This document shows positions 34,702 through 42,783 of a stretch of 64,000 nt of DNA, in pieces (within the stretch, counting starts at the first letter, position 1; each line of letters opens with the position of its first letter). Made by a program: the position numbers and the translations under genes. The stretch is from Teichococcus aerophilus (GTDB taxonomy: Bacteria; Pseudomonadota; Alphaproteobacteria; Acetobacterales; Acetobacteraceae). The DNA lies in contig NZ_JACTVA010000003.1 in NCBI RefSeq assembly GCF_014490485.1, positions 1-64,000 of the forward strand. Direction: 5' to 3'. Under the pieces are notes generated by a model. The model had not been told where the DNA came from. It was given only the letters and a program-made list of their open reading frames with translations, and ran no database searches.

Positions 34702-34983
34702 ATGACCGATAAGCAGACCCTCTTCGCCGACGGTATTCTGGAAGCGAGCGTCAATTTCGGCGTGGCCCGTATCACGCTGGCCCAGACGGGGTCTGATGGT
34801 AAGCCGGTGCCGAGCGGGCAGTTGTTGCTGCCCGTGGTGCAGTTGCCGGCTTTCGCCAACGGTATGATGACGCTGCTGAAGCAGATTGAAGCCAAGGTGA
34901 AGCAGGCGCAGGCCCAGCAGACCGAAGCCGCCGAGGCGGTCAAGCCGGACGAAGTTCCGGGCGCCTTCCGCTTCTCCGGCTGA
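34702..34983 (+). CDS. small protein of unknown function in the type I secretion unit
   Basis: A 93-residue protein I do not recognise. It starts 20 bases after the adaptor stop, with AAAGGA before the ATG at 34702, and the unit ends at a strong hairpin 40 bases later. Residues 1-60 look like a small beta-rich domain (ILEASVNFGVARITLAQT, then QLLLPVVQLPAFANGMMTLL), followed by a charged helix (KQIEAKVKQAQAQQTEAAE) and a short tail ending FRFSG. There is no signal peptide or membrane span. Position suggests a cytosolic helper, chaperone or regulator of secretion; that is inference only. Confidence 0.65.
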   Translation: MTDKQTLFADGILEASVNFGVARITLAQTGSDGKPVPSGQLLLPVVQLPAFANGMMTLLKQIEAKVKQAQAQQTEAAEAVKPDEVPGAFRFSG

Positions 34984-35022
34984 GACCGGCCGCAGCGTCA
35001 TCGCGCGCTTGACCAGATGCTG

Positions 35023-35056
35023 AAAGGGCGCCCCCGGGGAACGGGGGGCGCCCTTT
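35023..35056 (+). terminator. terminator of the type I secretion unit
   Basis: A 13-bp perfect stem AAAGGGCGCCCCC/GGGGGCGCCCTTT with an 8-base loop. The A and T ends of the stem give it a short T run (TTTC) on the right. Confidence 0.8.
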
Positions 35057-35110
35057 CGCTGTGCCGGGCCGCTGCTATCCAGCGCCCGCGCCGCCGGGCA
35101 TGATGCCAGC

Positions 35111-35956
35111 ATGCGCATGACGACCGGCCTGCTGGCAGCCTCCCTGGCCCTGCTTTCCTTCCCCCTCGAGGCGGCCGATCCGGCGGCGTCTCGCTGGGCG
35201 GCGGCGTCCCGGCCGAGCTCGGGCGCCACTCGGGTCATCGGCGGCCACGGGCTGGGCTGCATTGCCGGCGCGGTGGCGCTGCCGGCGGACGGGCCGGGCT
35301 GGCAGGTGGTGCGGGTCTCGCGCAACCGCTTCTGGGGCCACCCGGCGATGGTGGCAACGCTGCGGGACCTCGCTTCCGCCGCCACACAGGCCGGGCTGCC
35401 CCAGATCTGGATCGGCGATCTCGGCCAGCCGCGCGGCGGGCCGATGCCCTGGGGCCATTCCAGCCACCAGGTCGGCCTGGATGCCGATGTGTGGCTGGAC
35501 GTTTCCCGCCGCCCGCTGCTTTCCGTCGCGGCGCGGGAGAGGATCGAGGTCCCTTCCCTCGTCCGCGCGGATGGCATGGCGGTCGACCACACGATCTATA
35601 CCGAGCAACACGCGACGCTGATCCGGCTGGCCGCGCAGCAGCCGGGCGTCGACCGGATCTTCGTCAACCCCGCCATTAAGCAGGCGCTGTGCGGCACCCA
35701 TGCGGGCGAGCCGTGGCTGCGGCGCATCCGGCCCTGGCGCGGCCACGATTCCCACATGCATATCCGCCTGCGCTGCCCGGCCGGCCAGGCCGCGTGCCAG
35801 GACCAGGCGCCCGTCCCCGCCGGGGATGGCTGCGACGCCAGCCTCTCCTGGTGGTTCAGCGAGGAAGCGCGCCGGCCGCCCACCCCTTCCACACGCCCGC
35901 CCGCGCCGCCGCCGCGCCTGCCGGCCGCCTGCGCGGGAATCCTCGCCGCCCCCTGA
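35111..35956 (+). CDS. mepA: penicillin-insensitive murein endopeptidase MepA
   Basis: A 281-residue periplasmic LAS-type metallopeptidase that cuts cross-links in peptidoglycan. A signal peptide (MRMTTGLLAASLALLSFPLEA) is followed by the family motifs: GHSSHQVGLDADVWL with the zinc-binding His and Asp, and the C-terminal RGHDSHMHIRLRCP with the HxH pair. Paired cysteines fit a periplasmic location. The last 30 residues are proline-rich (PPTPSTRPPAPPPRLP), longer than in E. coli. The stop faces the glycerophosphodiesterase gene nine bases away. Confidence 0.92.
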   Translation: MRMTTGLLAASLALLSFPLEAADPAASRWAAASRPSSGATRVIGGHGLGCIAGAVALPADGPGWQVVRVSRNRFWGHPAMVATLRDLASAATQAGLPQIWIGDLGQPRGGPMPWGHSSHQVGLDADVWLDVSRRPLLSVAARERIEVPSLVRADGMAVDHTIYTEQHATLIRLAAQQPGVDRIFVNPAIKQALCGTHAGEPWLRRIRPWRGHDSHMHIRLRCPAGQAACQDQAPVPAGDGCDASLSWWFSEEARRPPTPSTRPPAPPPRLPAACAGILAAP

Positions 35957-35964
35957 GCCCGGGC

Positions 35965-36711
35965 CTACAGGCCCCGGGCGCGCAGTTGCAGCGCCAGAAC
36001 GGGGTCGTCGGTCGCCACGGCGTCCAGGCCGAGGGCGAAGGCCTTCTCCAGGCTGGCCGCATGGTTGGCGCCCCAGGCGGCTATGCGCAGCCCCTGCTGG
36101 CGCAGGCGCGCGCAGATCTCGGCATCCAGCGCGCCGATCTCGGTCTCCACCATCTCCAGCCCATAGGCCCTGGCAACGGCGATGATGCCCTCGACACCGA
36201 GCCATTCCAGCGCCACGCCCTCGAACAGCCAGATCACGCCGGCCAGACCGCCCGCCTGCTGCGCCGCGGCGGCGATGCGGGCATCGAAGGCGATGATTCG
36301 GCAGCGTGGGCGGATGCCGGCGGCGTCCAGCGCGCCCAGGCTGCGCTCCAGCAGGCCGGGATACGGCTTGCCGGACGCGTCGTTCTTGATCTCCACCTGC
36401 AGCTGCATGCTGCTGCCGGTGAACAGCCCGGCCACCTCCGCCAGGGTGGGCACGGTGCCGCCACGGGCGCCGCGCAGGCGGATGCCGGCAAGCTCCGCGG
36501 CCGTATGGGCGGCGACGGCGCCTTTCTGATCGGTCAGCCGGTTCAGTACGGCGTCGTGGATCACCACGGGCACGCCGTCGGCGGACAGGTGCACGTCGCA
36601 CTCCGCCTGCTCGACCGGCAGGGCCAGGGTGGCCCGGAACGCCTCCAGGCTGTTCTCCGGCCAGAGGAAGGTGCCACCGCGGTGGCTGACGATGTCGGTT
36701 TGGATCGGCAT
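35965..36711 (-). CDS. ugpQ: glycerophosphodiester phosphodiesterase
   Basis: A 248-residue GDPD-family TIM barrel that splits glycerophosphodiesters into glycerol 3-phosphate and an alcohol. The N-terminal motif SHRGGTFLWPENSLEAF holds the catalytic His and Arg-Gly pair and the metal Glu, ECDVHLSADGVPVVIHD holds the second metal cluster, and VEIKND the later Glu. No signal peptide, so a cytosolic UgpQ-like enzyme. ATG at 36711 with AGGGGG four bases upstream is preferred to the upstream ATG at 36747. Confidence 0.9.
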   Translation of the reverse strand: MPIQTDIVSHRGGTFLWPENSLEAFRATLALPVEQAECDVHLSADGVPVVIHDAVLNRLTDQKGAVAAHTAAELAGIRLRGARGGTVPTLAEVAGLFTGSSMQLQVEIKNDASGKPYPGLLERSLGALDAAGIRPRCRIIAFDARIAAAAQQAGGLAGVIWLFEGVALEWLGVEGIIAVARAYGLEMVETEIGALDAEICARLRQQGLRIAAWGANHAASLEKAFALGLDAVATDDPVLALQLRARGL

Positions 36712-36847
36712 GGCCCCCTGCATGCCTGAGGGTTGAAGAACCCGCAATCTCCCTCGCCATCCAGTAAAGTTGCGGCTTTGGAATTACCCCAGCCCTGCTG
36801 TAACCTTTGCTGAAATCACTGCCCGCCGCGCTGGCGAGAGGAGACCG

Positions 36848-37927
36848 ATGTCGGCCAGTCTTCCGGAGCGTCTGCTTCGCCGGGGTCTTTCCTTGCTGCA
36901 CGCGGCCGCTGTCGCGGTCGCCCTCTGCCCCGTCCCTGGCCACGCCGAGGATGTGCTGCGTTTGAAGGTGGTCGGCGGCCTCGCCGATGTCTCCCAGTAC
37001 GTGCGCTACGAGGAACCGTTCTGGCGCCAGCGTATTTCCGAGCTGACCCAGGGCCGGGTGGTCGGGGAGATCGCGCCCTTCGACCGTGCCGGCTTCCGGG
37101 CGGAGGAGATGCTGCAGATGATGCGCCTGGGCGTCGTGCCCTTCGGCACCGCCCTGCTGGCCATCGTCTCCTCCGAGGAGCCGGAGTTCAACGCGGTGGA
37201 CCTGCCAGCGCTGAACCCCGACTTCGCCAGCCTGCGCCAGACGGTGCGGCTCTACCGGCCGCATCTGCGCGCTCTGTTGCAGGAGCGGTATGGGATCGAA
37301 CTGCTGGCCGTCTACACCTACCCTGCCCAGGTCACCTGGTGCCGCCGGCCCTTCACCGGGCTGGCCGACCTCGCCGGGCGGCGCATCCGCACCTCCTCCG
37401 TCGGCCAGGCGGAGATGTTCGAGGCGCTGGGTGCGACCCCGGTGGTGATCTCCTTTGCCGGCATCGTGCAGGCCATGAAGGCGGGCGTGGTGGAATGCGC
37501 CGTCACCGGTACGCTCTCCGGCAGCGCCGTCGGCCTGCAGGAGGTCAGCACCCATATCCATGCCATGACGCTGACCTGGGGCGTCTCCATCTTCGGCGCC
37601 AACCAGGAAGCCTGGCGCGCCCTGCCCGACGAAATTCGCCAGATCATCCAGCGCGGCGTCGAGCAACTGGAGGAAACCATCTGGGACAGCGCGGCACGGG
37701 AGACTGGCGAGGGGCTGGATTGCAGCGCCGGCCGCCCCAGCTGCACCACCGGGCCGCGCGGCAACCTGACCATCGTGCCTGTGACCCCGGCCGATGACGC
37801 CCGCCGCCGCAGCCTGCTGGTGCAGACCGTGCTGCCGCGCTGGGTGGACCGTTGCGGTCCCGACTGCGCGGATGCGTGGAACCGCTATCTTGGCCCCACT
37901 CTGGGCATCCCGGCCTATGCCCACTGA
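36848..37927 (+). CDS. TRAP-type (DctP family) solute-binding protein
   Basis: A 359-residue periplasmic binding protein with a signal peptide ending GHAED. The DctP/TAXI-like fold is recognised by the stretch GRRIRTSSVGQAEMFEALGATPVVIS and the block FAGIVQAMKAGVVECAVTGT, which contains the loop that contacts a carboxylate ligand. No TRAP permease genes (dctQ, dctM) are nearby. Its last 11 bases overlap the start of a membrane hybrid histidine kinase, so it is most likely a sensor partner rather than a transporter component. A cysteine-rich C-terminal part (residues about 295-345) is unusual. GAGAGGAG precedes the ATG at 36848. Confidence 0.85.
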   Translation: MSASLPERLLRRGLSLLHAAAVAVALCPVPGHAEDVLRLKVVGGLADVSQYVRYEEPFWRQRISELTQGRVVGEIAPFDRAGFRAEEMLQMMRLGVVPFGTALLAIVSSEEPEFNAVDLPALNPDFASLRQTVRLYRPHLRALLQERYGIELLAVYTYPAQVTWCRRPFTGLADLAGRRIRTSSVGQAEMFEALGATPVVISFAGIVQAMKAGVVECAVTGTLSGSAVGLQEVSTHIHAMTLTWGVSIFGANQEAWRALPDEIRQIIQRGVEQLEETIWDSAARETGEGLDCSAGRPSCTTGPRGNLTIVPVTPADDARRRSLLVQTVLPRWVDRCGPDCADAWNRYLGPTLGIPAYAH

Positions 37928-40853
37928 GAAGCCGCAATCGCGACGGCTGCGCCTGGCGGTCATCGCCGCCGCGGCCATGCTGCTGCTGGCGCAGTGGGTG
38001 ACCACCGGCCTGCTGGTCGGCCGCGCGCGGGAAGCCGCGATGACGGCGGCGTCCGACACGGTGCAGCGCATCGCCCGCGCGGTGGAGGCCTCGCTGAACC
38101 GCAGCTTCGTCTCAGTGGACGCCACGCTGGCGGGCCTGCCGGCGATCCTGGCGCCGCTGGTCTCGGACGGAAAGCTGGACATCTCCCTGGTCAACCGCGT
38201 GCTGCGGGAGCTGAACAACCAGAACTTCGTGCTGCGCGACATCCTGCTGGTGCGGGAGGATGGCATGCCGATGGCCACCGGCCTCGCCGTGTCCCGCCGC
38301 CGGCCGCTGCCGCTCTCTCTGACCAGCGCCTTCTTCCAGAGCGGGCCGCGCGCCGGTGCCGTGCTGATCGGTGGCCCGTTCCGCAATCCGGCGACGGGGG
38401 AATGGGCGCTGTTCCTGGCGCGCCGCGTGGTGCTGCCGGAATTCGGACCGCTGATGGCAGTGGCGGAGATTCCGGTGCCGGTCATCGGCGCCCTGCTGGC
38501 CGTCAGCGGCGAAGGTGCCGGGCTGCGCATCAACCTGGAGCGCGACGACGGCACGCTGATGGCCAGCGTGCCGCATGACGAGACGATGATCGGCCACATC
38601 CTGATCCCGCCGGCAGCGGAGAAGCTGGTCGATTCGAACGCACCGCCCACCTTCCAGGCGCCGAGCCGGTTCGACCAGAGCCCGGTCATCGCCGCGGTGC
38701 GGCCGACGCTCTACCCGACCCTCTCGCTGCAGGCGAGCATGCGCCAGGAAGCCGCCCTGGCCGGGTGGGAGAAGGAGCGGACGCGTGCCTACCTGATCTC
38801 CGCCGGCTTCGCGATGCTGGTGCTGGTGATCGCCGCCACGCTGATCCTGGCGCTGCGGCAGCGGGAGAAGGTGGAGATCGAGCGCAACCGCTGGCGCTCG
38901 ATGCTGGAGAACGCCATCGATTCCATGACGGACGGCTTCGTCATGTGGGACGCCGATGACCGGCTGGTGGCCTGCAACAGCCGCTACAAGGATTTCTACC
39001 GGGTCAGCGCACCCTTCATCAAACCCGGTGCGCATTTCGACGACATCATGCGGGAAGGCTTCAAGCGCGGCCAGTATCCGCAGGCCGGCGACGACGCCGA
39101 GGCGTTCCTGACCGAGATGCGCCTGTGGCACCGTGGCGAGAACCGCCCGATGGAAAGGCTGCTGCCCGATGGCCGCTGGGTGCTGATCACCGAGCGGGCC
39201 ACGCCGGGCGGCGGCACCGTCGGCATCCGCACCGACATCACCGAGATCCGCCGCACCATCGAGGACCTGGCCGCCGCGCGCGATGCCGCCGCCGCGGCCG
39301 GCGAGGCGAAGAGCCAGTTCCTGGCCCGGATGAGCCATGAGTTGCGCACGCCACTGAACAGCATCCTCGGCTTCGCCCAGGTGTTGCTGAACGACCCGCG
39401 CGTGATGGCGGACCAGCGCGAGCAGTTGCAGACCCTGTACGATGCGGCAAGGCATTTGCTGGATCTGGTGAACGGCCTGCTGGATCTTTCCAAGATCGCC
39501 GCCGGGCGGCTGGAAATGCGCCCGGCGCCGACCGAGCTACGTTCCCTGCTGGAACGGTGCAGCACGCTGCTGGGGCCGGAGGTGGTGCGCAAGAACCTGC
39601 GCTTCCAGCTGGACGTGCATCCGGATATTCCCGCCGCCGTGCTGGCGGATGCGATGCGCCTGCGGCAGCTGTTGCTGAACCTGCTGTCCAACGCGGTGAA
39701 GTTCACCCCGGCCGATGGCAGGGTGTGGCTGCGTGCCCGGCCGCTGCATAACGGCAAGGGCGTGCGGCTGGAGGTGCAGGATACCGGCCCGGGCGTGCCG
39801 GCCGAGCAGCGGCACCTGCTGTTCCAGGACTTCATGCAACTGGCCTCGCCGGCGGCCAATGGCGGCGATACCGTCAGCGGAACCGGGTTGGGCCTCGCCA
39901 TCGCGTCCCAGTTGGCGTCCCTGATGGGCGGCACCATCGGCCATGATACGCCAGAGGAAGGCGGCGCCCTGTTCTGGGTGGAGCTGCCGTTGCCAGAGGC
40001 GGAATCCCCCTGGCCCGGCCTGCTGCCGATGACGCAGGAAGCCAGCCCCACTAGCCTGCCCATGCAACCGCCGCGCGACGCCCGCAAGCGCGTGCTGGTG
40101 GCCGACGACGTCGCCGCCAACCGGCTGGTGGCGCGGGCGATGCTAACGGGCGCCGGCCACCACGTCGTCCTGGTCGAGGACGGTGCCGCCGCCCTGGCCG
40201 CCGTGCAGGCGGATGCGTTCGACCTGGTTCTGATGGACCTGCAGATGCCGGTGATGGACGGGCTGGAAGCCACCCGCCGCATCCGCGCCCTGCCGTCGCC
40301 GCGCAATGCCATTCCCATCATTGCCGTCACCGCCTCCGTCCTGCCGGAGCAGGTCGAATCCTGCCGCGCCGCCGGCATGAACGCCCACCTCGCCAAGCCG
40401 ATCGACCGGGAGAGCCTGCTGCGGCTGGTGGCGAACCAGTGCATCCCCAGCCCCGCCCCGCAGCCGCATACCAGCACGGCGGTGCCGCCGCTGCTGGATG
40501 CCGAGGTCTGCGATTCGCTGACGCATGACCTGGGCGCCGCCGCCCCGGCCGTGCTGGCAGAGTTCGTCATCGAGCTGCGGCGCGGCGCCAAGACGCTGGA
40601 CAGCCTTTCCCCCGCCACGGACGCCGCGCAGTTGCGCACGGCGCTGCACCGCCTGCTGGGCGTCTGCCGCACCCTGGGCGCGGCGCGGATGGTGTGGGCG
40701 CTGGAAGCCCTCTCGCGCAGCATGGCCGACAGCCAGGAAGCCGGCCGCGCCATCGCCCAGGCCCGCCAGGTGCTGGACGATACGCTGCCCGAAGTGCTGC
40801 GCTGGCTGGAGACTCCGGGATTGGTGGAGGCGGCGCGCACCCCCCAGGGCTGA
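37917..40853 (+). CDS. membrane hybrid histidine kinase (sensor, PAS, HisKA, HATPase, receiver, HPt)
   Basis: A 978-residue phosphorelay kinase. Two membrane spans (about residues 14-36 and 290-312) enclose a periplasmic sensor of about 250 residues. A PAS domain starts near 324 (SMTDGFVMWDADDRLVACN). HisKA has the phospho-accepting His474 (MSHELRTPLN). The HATPase contains NLLSNAVKF, DTGPGV and GTGLGLAIA. The receiver has Asp774 (LMDLQMPVMDG), and the C-terminal helical domain is an HPt with His911 (ALHRLLGVCRTLGA). There is no output domain, so a separate response regulator must receive the phosphate. ATG at 37917 overlaps the binding-protein gene. Confidence 0.9.
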   Translation: MPTEKPQSRRLRLAVIAAAAMLLLAQWVTTGLLVGRAREAAMTAASDTVQRIARAVEASLNRSFVSVDATLAGLPAILAPLVSDGKLDISLVNRVLRELNNQNFVLRDILLVREDGMPMATGLAVSRRRPLPLSLTSAFFQSGPRAGAVLIGGPFRNPATGEWALFLARRVVLPEFGPLMAVAEIPVPVIGALLAVSGEGAGLRINLERDDGTLMASVPHDETMIGHILIPPAAEKLVDSNAPPTFQAPSRFDQSPVIAAVRPTLYPTLSLQASMRQEAALAGWEKERTRAYLISAGFAMLVLVIAATLILALRQREKVEIERNRWRSMLENAIDSMTDGFVMWDADDRLVACNSRYKDFYRVSAPFIKPGAHFDDIMREGFKRGQYPQAGDDAEAFLTEMRLWHRGENRPMERLLPDGRWVLITERATPGGGTVGIRTDITEIRRTIEDLAAARDAAAAAGEAKSQFLARMSHELRTPLNSILGFAQVLLNDPRVMADQREQLQTLYDAARHLLDLVNGLLDLSKIAAGRLEMRPAPTELRSLLERCSTLLGPEVVRKNLRFQLDVHPDIPAAVLADAMRLRQLLLNLLSNAVKFTPADGRVWLRARPLHNGKGVRLEVQDTGPGVPAEQRHLLFQDFMQLASPAANGGDTVSGTGLGLAIASQLASLMGGTIGHDTPEEGGALFWVELPLPEAESPWPGLLPMTQEASPTSLPMQPPRDARKRVLVADDVAANRLVARAMLTGAGHHVVLVEDGAAALAAVQADAFDLVLMDLQMPVMDGLEATRRIRALPSPRNAIPIIAVTASVLPEQVESCRAAGMNAHLAKPIDRESLLRLVANQCIPSPAPQPHTSTAVPPLLDAEVCDSLTHDLGAAAPAVLAEFVIELRRGAKTLDSLSPATDAAQLRTALHRLLGVCRTLGAARMVWALEALSRSMADSQEAGRAIAQARQVLDDTLPEVLRWLETPGLVEAARTPQG

Positions 40854-40855
40854 AG

Positions 40856-41803
40856 CTAGGGCAGCGTCGCCAGCCGCTCGCCCAGCAGTTGGAAGAAGCC
40901 GTCGGCATCGAGGCTTTCCAGGAAACGCGCATTGGCCGGCTGGCCACTGCGGCCCCAGCGGTCGATATGCGTGCGGCCGCGCCCCGGCCCGGTGCCGCAT
41001 TCCACCTGCACCGCCACGTCCCGTGCCGTGAACAGGCTGGGCGCCAGCAGCCACGCAACGGCGCAGGGGTCGTGCAGCGGATGCCCGCGGTGGCCGAGCC
41101 GGCGGGAGGGCGGCACCGCATCCATGATGTCGCAACAGGCCCGCAGGCATTGCCCCTGCCCCAGCGCGCGGAGCGCCGCGATGCGTTGTGGCGTCACCAG
41201 CGCCTGGGCGGTCAGGTCCAGCGTCACCAGCGTGACGGGCCGGCCGGCGCTGAGCAGGACCGCCAGGGATTCCGGGTCCATGGCGGCGTTGAACTCGGCC
41301 CCGGGGGTCCAATTGCCCTCGCCCAACGCGCCGGTCATCAGCACGATCTCCGCCACCCGGTCGGCCAGCGCCGGCTCGGTCGCCAGGGCCAGGGCCAGGT
41401 TGGTGGCGGCGGCGATGCCCAGCAGCGTGACGGATGCCGGCGCCGCGCGGCGCAACTGGTCGCGGATGGCGTCCGCCGCCACGCCCGGGGTGACCGGTGG
41501 CCCCTCTGGCAGTCGCACACCGGCCAGGCCATCGGCGCCATGCACCTTCACCTCGGCCTGGAAGGCCCCGAAGAGCGGCCGCTCCGCGCCGGCCACGACC
41601 GGCACGTCGTGCCCCGCCAGCCCCACCACGGCGCGGGCATTGGCCAGGGTCTGCGCCAGCCCGGCATTACCGCCGGCGACGGTGACCAGCGCGACGTCCA
41701 GCTCCGGCGCGGCGAAGGCCAGCCAGAGCGCGATGGCGTCGTCCGTCCCCGGGTCGCAATCGACGATGGTGTGGCGGGCCGGGTTCGCGCTGGAAGCAGG
41801 CAT
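40856..41803 (-). CDS. inosine-uridine preferring nucleoside hydrolase family protein
   Basis: A 315-residue nucleoside hydrolase that splits the N-glycosidic bond of nucleosides. The N-terminal calcium site is IVDCDPGTDDAIAL (DxDxxxDD). LMTGALGEGNWTPGAEFNAAMDPE is the next family block, and HPLHDPCAVAWLL holds the later metal and ribose contacts. ATG at 41803 follows TGAGG with a six-base spacer, which favours it over ATG 41809 and TTG 41815. It ends two bases from the kinase stop (convergent). A GntR/FCD regulator gene is divergent from it. Confidence 0.9.
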   Translation of the reverse strand: MPASSANPARHTIVDCDPGTDDAIALWLAFAAPELDVALVTVAGGNAGLAQTLANARAVVGLAGHDVPVVAGAERPLFGAFQAEVKVHGADGLAGVRLPEGPPVTPGVAADAIRDQLRRAAPASVTLLGIAAATNLALALATEPALADRVAEIVLMTGALGEGNWTPGAEFNAAMDPESLAVLLSAGRPVTLVTLDLTAQALVTPQRIAALRALGQGQCLRACCDIMDAVPPSRRLGHRGHPLHDPCAVAWLLAPSLFTARDVAVQVECGTGPGRGRTHIDRWGRSGQPANARFLESLDADGFFQLLGERLATLP

Positions 41804-41964
41804 AGGCATCCTCAAGGCAACGGGGAGCGTGGGTCAGTCAGGATAGCGCACGGCAATTCCATACGCCGGCCGCACCTTATGCGCTGCTTTCCTGGCAGCC
41901 CAGGCCGCGCCGATCTGGCATAGTCGGCCAAAGCGCCGTTGGCGCACCAGGGGGGAGCAGAGAC

Positions 41965-42729
41965 ATGCCACTGAGCCGCAGGGCGCCGCCCGGCATCGTA
42001 CACGGTATCGAGCTGACGCCGCTGTCGCCGCCCGCCAACCTGACCACGGAACTGGTGCGGCGGCTGGCTTCCGAAATCCGCGCCGGGCGCCTCAATCCTG
42101 GCGACCGACTGCCGACCGAGCAGGCGCTGATGCGGCAGGCCGGCGTCTCTCGCACCGTGGTGCGCGAAGCGGTCTCGGCCCTGCGGGCGGAAGGGCTGGT
42201 GACCACCCGCCAGGGCGTCGGTGCCTTCGTGACCGACCCGACCACGCGCGGCCAGGTGCGGATCGCGCCGGAGGAGATGCGCTCCCTCACCGACGTGCTG
42301 CAGGTGATCGAGCTCCGCATCGCCATCGAGACGGAGGCCGCCGGGCTGGCAGCGGAGCGCCGGAACGCCGCCTCGCTGGAGCGGATCGAGACCGCCGCCA
42401 TCGCCTTCGCCGCCGCCGTCGATGCCGGGGAAAGCGCGGTGATGCAGGACCTGGATTTTCACCGCGCCATCTTCGCCGCCACGGGCAACGGCTTCTTTCC
42501 GCGCTTTCTGGAATTCCTCGGCCCCATCCTGATCCCCCGCCAGACCGTGCGCGCGCAGGTGGAGGACGGCGCCAACCGCACCGCCTACCTACAGGGAGTG
42601 CGGGAGGAACATGCACGGATTGCCGCCGCCATCGTCGCCGGCCAGGCCATGGCCGCCCGCAGCGCCATGCGCCGGCACCTCAGCGCCAGCCGGGACCGCT
42701 ACGCGCAGTTGCAGGCATCGCTGCGATAG
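41965..42729 (+). CDS. GntR family regulator with FCD ligand domain
   Basis: A 254-residue FadR-type regulator. A winged helix in residues about 28-95 (RLNPGDRLPTEQALMRQAGVS, then RTVVREAVSALRAEGLV) is followed by the all-helical FCD domain with metal-binding residues in VIELRIAIETEAAGLAA, DLDFHRAIFAATGN and EEHARIAAAI. FCD regulators answer to small organic acids or sugars. Being divergent from the nucleoside hydrolase across 161 bases, it is a candidate regulator of it. GGGGGAG lies before the ATG at 41965. Confidence 0.85.
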   Translation: MPLSRRAPPGIVHGIELTPLSPPANLTTELVRRLASEIRAGRLNPGDRLPTEQALMRQAGVSRTVVREAVSALRAEGLVTTRQGVGAFVTDPTTRGQVRIAPEEMRSLTDVLQVIELRIAIETEAAGLAAERRNAASLERIETAAIAFAAAVDAGESAVMQDLDFHRAIFAATGNGFFPRFLEFLGPILIPRQTVRAQVEDGANRTAYLQGVREEHARIAAAIVAGQAMAARSAMRRHLSASRDRYAQLQASLR

Positions 42730-42783
42730 ACGAATTGCTTGGAGAGGGCGCGCTGAGCGAACCATGCCGCCCGGCAGCTTGCA

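Noticed and set aside
35075-38689. 1204-codon open frame on the minus strand
   Set aside because: It runs antisense through mepA, ugpQ, the binding protein and the kinase, has proline/arginine/glycine-rich nonsense composition and no domain. It is an artefact of high GC.
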